DNA of 5,839 nucleotides from Candidatus Falkowbacteria bacterium CG10_big_fil_rev_8_21_14_0_10_39_9 (GCA_002778645.1 PFAQ01000001.1:3057-8895), one strand, 5' to 3'; shown: positions 1 through 5,718, counted from the first letter of the stretch. Numbers and translations are program-made. The notes: generated by a model not told the origin, from the sequence alone.

Positions 1-467
1 ACGACAACAATTACATTATCCTTAAGGATGACAAAAAGATCATTGACCTTAAGACCGAAACCGAAGCCCAGATTTCCCTGTCCGAAAATACTTTTAAAAA
101 AACAATAGATATCGCCAGTATTATCAAACCAAAAGACGTTAAACATATCTCCCAGATTAGCTCCAATCTTTTAGTTTATGCCACTGACTGGGAAATATAT
201 TTGTTTGATTCTAAAGAAAATAAACACACCCTAATCACTCGCTTAAGTGAGCAAATAACCTCAGTGTCCTGGCGTGAGGGGGGCTACGTAATTTATTCCA
301 CTCCTAACTCCATTCAAGTTATCAATCTCAAAGATCGAGAAAACCCCACAACTCTAATCAAACTCGAAAAAATTTCTGCTCCGATTCTCAGCACCAAAGG
401 AAACATTCTTTATTTCACGGCCAAAATTGGTAATCAGGAGGGACTCTATAAACTGCTAATTAAATAG
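1..467 (+). CDS. C-terminal part of a probable extracytoplasmic beta-propeller (PEGA/WD40-like) protein, 5' end outside window
   Basis: The frame starting at position 3 is open from the window edge to a TAG at 465-467, giving about 154 residues of an incomplete protein. A TTG near 201 could be taken as a start, but the open frame continues upstream of it with the same composition, so the gene begins outside the window. The visible part has repeating short beta-strand patterns typical of propeller blades: 'YIILKDDKKIIDL', 'LLVYATDWEIYLFD', 'ITSVSWREGGYVIYST' and 'ILYFTAKIGNQEGLYKL'. In Parcubacteria-type genomes such endings are common in membrane-anchored proteins with PEGA and WD40/TolB-like domains; that assignment rests on resemblance and the N-terminal half is not visible. 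There are no cysteines and no transmembrane segment in this part. No convincing terminator follows it. Confidence 0.6.
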   Translation, partial: DNNYIILKDDKKIIDLKTETEAQISLSENTFKKTIDIASIIKPKDVKHISQISSNLLVYATDWEIYLFDSKENKHTLITRLSEQITSVSWREGGYVIYSTPNSIQVINLKDRENPTTLIKLEKISAPILSTKGNILYFTAKIGNQEGLYKLLIK

Positions 468-527
468 AGCCAACTACAAAGTTAAATGACAGATTTCTTT
501 AAATTCTAGGACTTTTTTGATACAATA

Positions 528-556
528 TTGACAAAAATAGCCAAAAGTAGTGTAAT
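528..556 (+). promoter_or_regulatory. sigma70-type promoter for the 585-983 gene
   Basis: A perfect -35 box TTGACA (528-533) is followed after exactly 17 bp by TGTAAT (551-556), which matches the -10 consensus at five of six positions. Transcription would start near 563, leaving a leader of about 22 nt with no Shine-Dalgarno sequence before the ATG at 585. A weaker overlapping pair, TTTAAA (498-503) and TACAAT (521-526), also has 17 bp spacing and could be a second start. Confidence 0.65.
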
Positions 557-600
557 TATCTCAGTTAATTAAAAACCTAAAATCATGAAAGAGATAATTA
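553..600. repeat. 10-bp inverted repeat flanking the start codon of the 585-983 gene
   Basis: TAATTATCTC (553-562) is the exact reverse complement of GAGATAATTA (591-600). The 28 nt between the arms hold the ATG. The left arm overlaps the end of the -10 box and the right arm covers codons 3-6. If transcription starts near 563 the left arm is not in the RNA, which would favour a DNA operator. A transcript from further upstream could instead fold this into a hairpin hiding the start. AT-rich sequence makes chance occurrence possible. Confidence 0.35.
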
Positions 601-983
601 TAATTGGATTGACTTTATTAATGTTGACCAATATCTATGGACAAATCAATGATAACTTGATTGCTGGAACAATCACCCAGTTTAAAATTGTAAACAAAAG
701 CAATTTAAACCTGAAACTAGAAACTATTGATTGGGAAGGCGATACAGATATCACCTTTTTAAACTCCAAAGATTCGACCGAAATGGCCCCCATGTTCTTG
801 CATCTTAACGGCGAGACCTATACAGTCAAAATATCTTTGAACTATCAAAACTATCTCATTGAATTCTCTGCCACACAAATACCAGATACTTGGACGATAA
901 CCAATGAGGGGTTAAAAAAAATGGCTCTCAACTCAGACTGCAACATTAGTCGAGCGCCAAAAAATAAAACACCGATTCTATAA
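585..983 (+). CDS. small exported protein of unknown function (132 aa)
   Basis: I do not recognise a family. The protein starts with a short charged end (M-K-E), a hydrophobic core at about residues 4-15 (IIIIGLTLLMLT) and a polar turn 'NIYGQIN'. This looks like a Sec signal peptide with possible cleavage after Gly19; there is no lipobox cysteine. The mature part of about 113 residues is rich in alternating beta-strand patterns ('ITQFKIVNKSNLNLKLETIDW', 'YTVKISLNYQNYLIEFSA') and has a single cysteine at about residue 118, suggesting a small secreted beta-sandwich-like domain. The N-terminus resembles Bacteroidetes-type signal peptides, so transfer is conceivable but unproven. The gene stands alone with its own promoter at 528-556 and a terminator whose loop contains its TAA stop. 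There is no Shine-Dalgarno sequence. The start was chosen because it opens the signal peptide and fits the promoter. Confidence 0.72.
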   Translation: MKEIIIIGLTLLMLTNIYGQINDNLIAGTITQFKIVNKSNLNLKLETIDWEGDTDITFLNSKDSTEMAPMFLHLNGETYTVKISLNYQNYLIEFSATQIPDTWTITNEGLKKMALNSDCNISRAPKNKTPIL

Positions 984-998
984 TGAATTGGTGTTTTT
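959..998. terminator. two-way rho-independent terminator between convergent genes
   Basis: AAAACACCGATTC (966-978) pairs with GAATTGGTGTTTT (985-997) through 13 bp with one G-U pair, leaving a six-base loop (979-984) that holds the TAA stop of the plus-strand gene. T994-998 supplies the U-run on the plus strand. Read on the minus strand the same hairpin has one A-C mismatch and is followed by six T (complement of 959-964), so it would also end the transcript of the 1018-1353 gene. Confidence 0.8.
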
Positions 999-1017
999 GA
1001 TTTAACCCTAAATATTT

Positions 1018-1353
1018 TTAAACAACAAGCTTAAAAACTAAACTGCATTCAACGTCTTTTTTAAATGCCAGAAAACAACCATTACAGTCATCTTCATATT
1101 TTTCCAAGATTACTTCTTTTGAGTTTAGCTCTAAAGGAACTAAGTCAAAGAAAACAGATGGTTCTATTTTTACCGGAAAAATAACTTTATAAAGCTTGTC
1201 CACTTTATAACTTTTTTTCGGACAAAAGCCATTGTCGCTTTGGCTAGTTTTAGAAAAAACAATTTCCGTATCAGGACCCTTTATCTCTTCATAAATTACC
1301 CTGATTTTTCTAATGGTGGCTTCATGTATTTTCATGTTTGCACGATTTAACAT
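1018..1353 (-). CDS. small cysteine-containing protein of unknown function (111 aa, or 105 aa from an internal Met)
   Basis: No family is recognised. The sequence has no signal peptide or transmembrane segment, so it is probably cytoplasmic. It has a basic first quarter (KIHEATIRKIRVIYEEIKG), then a beta-rich remainder with 'KLYKVIFPVKIEPSVFFDL'. Four cysteines lie at residues 44, 90, 93 and 103; Cys90-Asn-Gly-Cys93 is a CxxC pair that could bind a metal or form a disulfide, but this is not proven. A promoter at 1360-1387 puts transcription start at or next to the first ATG (1353), so translation may begin leaderless there. The alternative start is Met7 (1335), with a leader of about 18 nt. 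It lies about 90 bp downstream of galU but has its own promoter, so it is probably a separate transcript, ended by the hairpin at 959-998. Confidence 0.65.
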   Translation of the reverse strand: MLNRANMKIHEATIRKIRVIYEEIKGPDTEIVFSKTSQSDNGFCPKKSYKVDKLYKVIFPVKIEPSVFFDLVPLELNSKEVILEKYEDDCNGCFLAFKKDVECSLVFKLVV

Positions 1354-1359
1354 AAGAAT

Positions 1360-1387
1360 ACTATAACAAAAGCATCTAAAAAGTCAA
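1360..1387 (-). promoter_or_regulatory. promoter for the 1018-1353 gene, leaderless geometry
   Basis: On the minus strand TTGACT (1387 to 1382) is followed after 16 bp by TATAGT (1365 to 1360). Each box differs from consensus at one position. The ATG at 1353 lies only 6 nt after the -10 box, where transcription itself would be expected to begin. Confidence 0.6.
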
Positions 1388-1443
1388 AGGAAAAACTAAA
1401 AAATGATTTTGAGTATGAGGCTCTTTCATTGAACAGCTCTAAA

Positions 1444-2322
1444 TTATAACTTTTGGCAAAAGCCTTTCAAATATTCCTTTAATTCAGCGCCAATCTCAGC
1501 ATCCTTTAAACCGAAGTTAAGCGTGGCCTTGATAAAGTTAAACTTATTCCCAGTATCCAACCACTCTCCCTCCAACTTTTTACCATAAAGTGGTTGATTG
1601 TTTTCGAGCATTTCCGCAAAAGCATCCGCCAATCTAATTTCACCCGATTTGCCCGACTGCATTCCCGCCAAGACTTTAAACACGGCTGGGGTAATAATAT
1701 TAATACCGACTTGAACTAAGTTAGATGGAGCGTCTTTTAGGGCTGGCTTCTCAATAAATTTATCAATCTTATAAACTCCGCCGCCCAAATCTTCCCCGCC
1801 GATAACGCCAAACTGGCTAATCAATTTGTCTTCCACCTCGGCTAAACCGATTACAGCAGAGCCATACTTTTCATAAACTTCCATCACCTGGGTAATCGGA
1901 GAAACTTGGGCGTCATAAAGAGTATCGCCAAACATCACCAAAACTGCTTCGTCCTCACCGAATAAATGAGCCGCGCAATTAACCGCATGACCATCACCCA
2001 GTGGCACCGGCTGACGGACATAAGAAAACTTAGCTAAACTATCAATCGATTTAACTTTTTGCAATAAATCTAATTTGTTTTTTTCTACCAGAGTTTTCTC
2101 CAGCTCAAAAGAACAATCAAAGTGATCTTCAATGGCTCGCTTGCCGCGGCCAGTCACAAAAGTAATCTCTTTAATTCCGGCCCGAACCGCCTCCTCTACC
2201 AAATATTGAATCACTGGTTTATCCACTATTGGCAACATTTCTTTCGGCTGAGCCTTAGTGGCTGGTAAAAATCGAGTCCCAAAACCAGCTACCGGTAAAA
2301 TCGCTTTAGTAATTTTGTTCAT
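1444..2322 (-). CDS. galU: UTP--glucose-1-phosphate uridylyltransferase (GalU)
   Basis: This cytoplasmic enzyme makes UDP-glucose from UTP and glucose-1-phosphate, the activated sugar for surface glycans. The 292 residues match the usual bacterial GalU length. Visible motifs are the nucleotide-binding loop at residues 12-36 (AGFGTRFLPATKAQPKEMLP, then IVDKP), Gln104 followed by G109-D-G-H-A113 (uracil and ribose region, usually GLGHA), the metal-binding aspartate in 'MFGD' (Asp133), the E191-K-P193 motif with the sugar-phosphate-contacting lysine, the G206-I-N motif and 'WLDTG' (Asp256). All the expected key residues appear intact. It is the last gene of the glycosyltransferase operon, starting 4 nt after the preceding stop, with no Shine-Dalgarno sequence. 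A related nucleotidyltransferase using another sugar phosphate is possible, but the GalU-type signature is strong. Confidence 0.95.
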   Translation of the reverse strand: MNKITKAILPVAGFGTRFLPATKAQPKEMLPIVDKPVIQYLVEEAVRAGIKEITFVTGRGKRAIEDHFDCSFELEKTLVEKNKLDLLQKVKSIDSLAKFSYVRQPVPLGDGHAVNCAAHLFGEDEAVLVMFGDTLYDAQVSPITQVMEVYEKYGSAVIGLAEVEDKLISQFGVIGGEDLGGGVYKIDKFIEKPALKDAPSNLVQVGINIITPAVFKVLAGMQSGKSGEIRLADAFAEMLENNQPLYGKKLEGEWLDTGNKFNFIKATLNFGLKDAEIGAELKEYLKGFCQKL

Positions 2323-2326
2323 ATAA

Positions 2327-3106
2327 TTATGGTTTAGTTTGCCATTTCCAAAAATATTTAATCCAAGATTTAATATGTTCTCGGGTTAATTTATCAGTAA
2401 AAGGAGCTATGTACCAAGGATTTTTGGCACTCTCTCGCGCATGATCATGAATTACTGTCGCCCGGGGATTATAGACCACTTTTTTCTGAAAACGCCAAGC
2501 CCGGCGACAAACATCAATATCTTCAAAATACATAAAGAATCTTTCATCAAAGCCTTCCCAACCATCATGCCGCACCAATAAACAAGAACCCATCAGCCAA
2601 TCCACTTCTCGGATATCAGCGTGATCAAAATCGGTCATCATAAAACTATCTCGATTGGATTTAAAATATTCTCCCAAAAAAGTCCGGCGTAAAATTGGGG
2701 TATAAACCTTGGGAAAGCGCGAGCAAGAGGCTTGAAGCGTTCCATCGGTATTAAGTAGCTTGGGGCCGACAATATATACTTCCGGATGAGTTTCTAAATA
2801 ATAAAATAAAATATAGATAGCATTAGAATAAACCACGGTATCAGGGTTAAGAATTAAAACATATTTACCTTTGGCTTCCTTGATACCCAAATTATTACCG
2901 CCACCCATACCTAAGTTGCCCGAACTATAAATTAATTTCAATTCCGGTCGTCCCCCCATCATATCATCTAGATTATCACCCGAGGCATTATCTACCAAAA
3001 TCACTTCGAACTTCAAACTCTTTAGGTCAGACTTAAAAATCGCTTCCAGGCAATGGGCGGTCTTAAGCTTGCTCTTGTAATTAACAATGATAATTGATAA
3101 GTCCAT
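2327..3106 (-). CDS. family 2 glycosyltransferase, rhamnosyltransferase-like (third of three, 259 aa)
   Basis: This is a GT-A fold enzyme transferring a sugar from a nucleotide donor to a growing glycan at the cytoplasmic membrane face; the sugar cannot be told from sequence. The N-terminal strand 'DLSIIIVNYKS' is followed by VDNAS (Asp39), the G63-N-L-G stretch leading to GGGNN (residues 68-72), N87-P-D89 as the metal-binding DxD equivalent, and F186-D-E-R-F-F-M-Y-F-E-D196 with Asp198, the acceptor-side acidic motif. There is no clear transmembrane helix. The frame extends upstream to 3160, but the start at 3106 is preferred: GT2 homology begins exactly there, the extra 18 residues lie inside the preceding gene, and the ATG follows that gene's TAA by 1 nt. 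It is clearly similar to the 4148-4993 product in spacing of motifs and the shared 'RFP' segment, suggesting duplication. Confidence 0.9.
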   Translation of the reverse strand: MDLSIIIVNYKSKLKTAHCLEAIFKSDLKSLKFEVILVDNASGDNLDDMMGGRPELKLIYSSGNLGMGGGNNLGIKEAKGKYVLILNPDTVVYSNAIYILFYYLETHPEVYIVGPKLLNTDGTLQASCSRFPKVYTPILRRTFLGEYFKSNRDSFMMTDFDHADIREVDWLMGSCLLVRHDGWEGFDERFFMYFEDIDVCRRAWRFQKKVVYNPRATVIHDHARESAKNPWYIAPFTDKLTREHIKSWIKYFWKWQTKP

Positions 3107-3107
3107 A

Positions 3108-4169
3108 TTAGACACGCAATAATTTAAGAATCTTTTTAACCACCCAGAAGTAACCAGCAAAAAAGGGATTAATTAAACGGAGCTTCCAGTCACCAACTTC
3201 TTGATACCAAATGCGGCCGGAAAATAAATGTAATAGCTCATAGTCCTTAATCTCTCGTTTGGATTGGACCAGAGATCTTTCTTTAATAATACAAATCCAA
3301 GTACTCGGGCGAAAGAAATAAGCCCAAACCTTTAACTTTTCCTTAAACCAGCCACCTTTGAGAGCAAATAATATTAGTCCTAGTTCCATTATAACAAAGG
3401 CCGGGAAAATTAACACTAAAGTAACTAAGCTATAATTTTTCCACATCACTAAAATTCGATTGCGATCCATCCAATAATATTTTTTAATTGATTTAGAAAA
3501 TTCATACTTATGATAAACCACCGCAACTGGAGCCACAAGACAGGTATAGCCCGAGAGCCATAATCTCCAGCCCAAATCTTGATCTTCATTATACATCCAA
3601 AACACCTCATCAAATAATCCCACTGCCTTTAGGGCCGAGAGATTAAATAACACCGCGGCCCCCGAGGGATACATAATATCTTTAACCACCATTTTTTTCT
3701 CAGACATCTTTTCCCGATAATTGACACAATAACCGAAGCCTAAAAAATGAGTAGTGTTGCCCAAACTATTAATTAATTCCATTTCCGGATGAAGCATCAA
3801 GCGGGCTTGCACGGCCCCCACCCTGGTATCAATTTTAGCTACCTTAATCATTTCACTAACACAGCTTTTAGCGATAACGGTATCCATGTTAAACAAAATA
3901 GCGTAGTCATAATCCAGCGCAAGCGCCATCCTCAAAGCATCATTGTTGCCTTTAGCGAAACCATTATTGTTAACATTCGTGATAATCTCCGCTTCGGGCG
4001 CCAATTCTTTGAGATAGGCCAGAGTCTCAACACTGCTTTCATTATCCACAATAAACAAACGAGAGGAACCGGCATAATCCTGCTCGCGCAAACCCGCTAA
4101 ACACTCCGCTAAATATTTCTTAGCGTAGTCTTTGTAGTTGATTAATATTAGCGCGACTTTTTCGGCCAT
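3108..4169 (-). CDS. membrane-anchored family 2 glycosyltransferase (second of three, 353 aa)
   Basis: The GT2 catalytic domain spans about residues 4-235. Visible motifs are VDNES (Asp42), the N67-N-N-G-F-A-K-G-N-N76 stretch, N94-M-D96 where most relatives have NPD or NND, S169-G-A-A, and L185-F-D-E-V-F-W-M-Y-N-E-D196 with Asp198, the acidic pair expected near the catalytic base. A hydrophobic stretch at about residues 248-270 looks like one transmembrane helix, followed by a basic C-terminal tail of about 80 residues. This layout is known in GT2 enzymes that modify lipid-linked glycans. The start overlaps the end of the previous gene by 22 nt, which indicates coupled translation; the frame begins directly at the conserved first strand 'VALILINYKDY', so no later start is plausible. 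Donor and acceptor are unknown. It is less similar to the two flanking transferases than they are to each other. Confidence 0.9.
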   Translation of the reverse strand: MAEKVALILINYKDYAKKYLAECLAGLREQDYAGSSRLFIVDNESSVETLAYLKELAPEAEIITNVNNNGFAKGNNDALRMALALDYDYAILFNMDTVIAKSCVSEMIKVAKIDTRVGAVQARLMLHPEMELINSLGNTTHFLGFGYCVNYREKMSEKKMVVKDIMYPSGAAVLFNLSALKAVGLFDEVFWMYNEDQDLGWRLWLSGYTCLVAPVAVVYHKYEFSKSIKKYYWMDRNRILVMWKNYSLVTLVLIFPAFVIMELGLILFALKGGWFKEKLKVWAYFFRPSTWICIIKERSLVQSKREIKDYELLHLFSGRIWYQEVGDWKLRLINPFFAGYFWVVKKILKLLRV

Positions 4170-4993
4170 AAAATTTTAGAAATAAGATAAATTGGTTCCC
4201 AGGCCAGCCACAGAATGAAATATTCATAAAATGGCCGCCATTTGCGGAAATATTTAAGCATCGATTCGCGAAAATAACGCTGGGTAAAACCCCGCCCCAC
4301 CTGTTTGAAACTAGCCCCCACATAATCGACGCATTGAGCTGTCGGGGTATACCAAACTTCTCCACCCAAACTATAAACCGTGCGGCAAAAATCAACTTCT
4401 TCAAACCAAATAAAATAGCGCTCATCGAGCAATGGTAATTGGCCATAACGAGATTTACTGATCATAAAGAAAGAACCGCGAATAGAATCTACTTTTTGCT
4501 CCCGACTACAATCAAAATCAGAAGATAGATATTTGTTATTCACCCCTGGAAAAAGGTGCGGTAATTTCAAAATAATAATTAATTGATCAAGCAATCGAGG
4601 AAAGCGGCGCACCGGCCTGATCGTCTTCCCCGCGTCATCAATTAAATGACAACTGGCCACAGTGGCCGATTCCTTAGTCTTCATCCATTGCAGCATAAAA
4701 AATAAAGTGTCAGGAAAAACTTTCATATCGGGATTAAGCAACAGCACAAAATCTCCGGCCGATTCTCTGATGCCCTGATTACAGGCTCGAGCAAAACCAA
4801 AATTACCGGGATTGATAATTAATTTCACTTGGGAAAATTCTCTCTCGATCATTAAGGCGGAATCGTCAGCGGAGTTATTATCAATCACAAAAACCTCAAA
4901 GGTAAAGTTACCCTGAGAATTAAATAAAGCCGTTAAGTTTTCTCTCAACTTATCTTTGACGTTCCAAGAAACGATGATCACGGAAATATCCAT
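4148..4993 (-). CDS. family 2 glycosyltransferase, rhamnosyltransferase-like (first of three, 281 aa)
   Basis: This is a GT-A fold sugar transferase of the same type as the 2327-3106 product. Motifs in order: 'ISVIIVSWN' first strand, IDNNS (Asp38), the N64-F-G-F-A-R-A-C-N72 stretch, N87-P-D89 metal site, 'RRFP' at 129-132, R172-G-S-F-F-M-I and L189-D-E-R-Y-F-I-W-F-E-E199 with Asp201. The second acid is Glu where many relatives have Asp, a common and probably neutral change. Residues about 257-276 (FILWLAWEPIYLISKILW) form a hydrophobic C-terminal segment before a basic end, probably a membrane anchor or a monotopic helix. The ATG lies 2 nt after the stop of the DUF167 gene, so it is co-transcribed. 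There is no Shine-Dalgarno sequence. The sugar and acceptor are not determined by the sequence. Confidence 0.9.
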   Translation of the reverse strand: MDISVIIVSWNVKDKLRENLTALFNSQGNFTFEVFVIDNNSADDSALMIEREFSQVKLIINPGNFGFARACNQGIRESAGDFVLLLNPDMKVFPDTLFFMLQWMKTKESATVASCHLIDDAGKTIRPVRRFPRLLDQLIIILKLPHLFPGVNNKYLSSDFDCSREQKVDSIRGSFFMISKSRYGQLPLLDERYFIWFEEVDFCRTVYSLGGEVWYTPTAQCVDYVGASFKQVGRGFTQRYFRESMLKYFRKWRPFYEYFILWLAWEPIYLISKILWPKKSR

Positions 4994-4995
4994 AG

Positions 4996-5265
4996 CTATG
5001 ATTTGATAATTTTAACTAATTTTAATCTCTCGCCCGCTCCGCTGATAATCTTAATATCTTTTTTATAAACTCCCAATTCCAAGGCCAGAGCCTTAATTAA
5101 CTCCGCATTAGCCCGGCCACCTTCAGCCGGAGCCGCTAAGTCAACCTTAACCGTTTCATCAGCCATAATCGCCTTAAAAGCGGTCACAGGCGCTCCCGGA
5201 CGGGCCTTAATTCGCAGATAAACCTCGCCTTTAGCTATTAAGATTTGTTGATATGAATCTAACAT
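4996..5265 (-). CDS. DUF167 / UPF0235 (YggU family) small protein, 89 aa
   Basis: This belongs to the small, widely conserved YggU/DUF167 family, whose biochemical role is not established. Family hallmarks are visible: 'YLRIKARPGA' (16-25), the conserved turn 'VDLAAPAEGGRANAELI' (41-57), where most members read as APPVEGKAN, and 'IKIISGAGERLKLVKI' (71-86), where most have an SG..SR.K pattern. Length fits the family. The open frame continues upstream to an ATG at 5343, but those 26 extra residues are encoded by the promoter region and are cysteine-rich and unlike the family, so 5265 is the better start. That ATG sits 6 nt after a perfect TATAAT, predicting a leaderless mRNA. The gene heads the operon of three glycosyltransferases and galU; a functional link is not evident. 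Confidence 0.85.
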   Translation of the reverse strand: MLDSYQQILIAKGEVYLRIKARPGAPVTAFKAIMADETVKVDLAAPAEGGRANAELIKALALELGVYKKDIKIISGAGERLKLVKIIKS

Positions 5266-5271
5266 CTCTAT

Positions 5272-5299
5272 ATTATAACGCAAGACAGAAATTAAACAA
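5272..5299 (-). promoter_or_regulatory. operon promoter for DUF167, glycosyltransferases and galU
   Basis: On the minus strand a perfect TATAAT (5277 to 5272) lies 16 bp after TTGTTT (5299 to 5294), a four-of-six -35 match; a 17-bp reading gives TTTGTT. The ATG at 5265 is only 6 nt past the -10 box, so transcription would start at or next to the start codon. It faces away from the promoter at 5305-5333. Confidence 0.6.
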
Positions 5300-5304
5300 A
5301 CTGT

Positions 5305-5333
5305 TTGACAAAATCTAATAAAGATTGTACAAT
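5305..5333 (+). promoter_or_regulatory. strong sigma70-type promoter for the 5376-5657 gene
   Basis: Consensus TTGACA (5305-5310) and TACAAT (5328-5333), five of six for the -10 box, are separated by the ideal 17 bp. Transcription would start near 5340, giving a leader of about 36 nt without a Shine-Dalgarno sequence. It is divergent from the glycan operon promoter, with only 5 bp between the two -35 boxes. Confidence 0.75.
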
Positions 5334-5375
5334 AGGGGCTCAAGTAGTTCTTTATAAAACAAAATCCCAGTAAAG

Positions 5376-5657
5376 ATGGATACTAATATATTGCCTATTC
5401 TAGCGGCCATAGTCGCCTTAATGTTTATTGCTAACAGTTCCATGGGAAAAGCCAAGTCTCCCAATAGCATAAAAAACCTTAAGGCCAGCCAAACTTGGGG
5501 CATAAAATTTTTCGATGACGCCAAATGGTTGAAGTGGATATTAATAAGTATCCTCAAGATCATTTTTGTAATAATATTCGGTCTCTGGCGTCTAATTGCT
5601 ACTGGTGTTAGACTCGGAACACCAAACTTTGTTAAGAAGATACAAAAGGGTTTTTAA
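5376..5657 (+). CDS. small two-helix membrane protein of unknown function (93 aa)
   Basis: I do not recognise a family. Residues 5-19 (ILPILAAIVALMFIA) form a first hydrophobic helix, which could be an uncleaved signal anchor. A polar linker of about 33 residues (20-52) carries several lysines, with one acidic pair at Asp47-Asp48. Residues 54-77 form a second helix interrupted by Lys61 and Arg72. The tail 'NFVKKIQKGF' is basic. This is probably a small inner-membrane protein with a hairpin layout. It has its own strong promoter and its own terminator, so it is monocistronic and presumably expressed well. An antisense frame over part of this stretch looks like a shadow. The start is the first ATG after the promoter and precedes the helix directly. 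Being a genuine gene is supported mainly by the exact promoter-frame-terminator fit. Confidence 0.68.
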   Translation: MDTNILPILAAIVALMFIANSSMGKAKSPNSIKNLKASQTWGIKFFDDAKWLKWILISILKIIFVIIFGLWRLIATGVRLGTPNFVKKIQKGF

Positions 5658-5669
5658 AACCCTTTTTTT
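5644..5669 (+). terminator. rho-independent terminator overlapping the stop codon of the 5376-5657 gene
   Basis: AAAAGGGTTTT (5644-5654) is the exact reverse complement of AAAACCCTTTT (5656-5666) with one base between, and a run of seven T (5663-5669) ends it. In RNA the GGG/CCC core with flanking A-U pairs would form the stem and the central T/A bases the loop. The TAA stop (5655-5657) lies in the middle of the hairpin. Confidence 0.8.
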
Positions 5670-5696
5670 ATTGGCTAAAACCACCATTTTCAAACG

Positions 5697-5718
5697 ATAT
5701 TGGACATCTTGTCAATAT
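5697..5718. repeat. imperfect palindrome next to the dCMP deaminase promoter
   Basis: ATATTGGACA (5697-5706) and TGTCAATAT (5710-5718) are inverted copies around a three-base centre, with one extra G in the left arm. Its right edge touches the -35 box at 5718, so it is placed like a repressor operator. This is suggestive only; no regulator is visible in the window. Confidence 0.35.

Noticed and set aside
491..518. Possible terminator after the propeller gene (weak AGATTT/AAATTCT hairpin, then T-run)
   Set aside because: The stem is short, AT-only apart from one G-C pair and bulged, and the T-run is several bases away.
1384..1441. Possible terminator after galU (GAGC/GCCTC pairing)
   Set aside because: Only short broken pairings can be drawn, and the T-run is not next to the stem; I cannot support it by eye.
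3107..3160. 18-residue N-terminal extension of the third glycosyltransferase
   Set aside because: Lies within the preceding gene and precedes the conserved first strand; the ATG at 3106 gives the normal GT2 start.
3789..4100. Plus-strand open frame of 103 codons inside the second glycosyltransferase
   Set aside because: It lies opposite the conserved catalytic domain of a clear GT2 gene; no protein pattern, promoter or independent support.
4120..4446. Minus-strand open frame of 108 codons overlapping two glycosyltransferases
   Set aside because: It is an alternative frame over the well-supported 3' end of the first GT2 gene; composition is not protein-like.
5297..5307. 11-bp palindrome CAAACTGTTTG between the divergent -35 boxes
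   Set aside because: Two facing -35 boxes both carrying TTG automatically give such symmetry; no need for an operator.
5266..5343. 26-residue N-terminal extension of the DUF167 frame
   Set aside because: Encoded by the divergent promoter region, lacks family similarity, and would put TATAAT inside the gene.
5315..5563. Minus-strand open frame of 82 codons opposite the small membrane protein
   Set aside because: The plus-strand gene has exact promoter and terminator placement; this frame is its shadow, its hydrophobicity mirroring the other strand.
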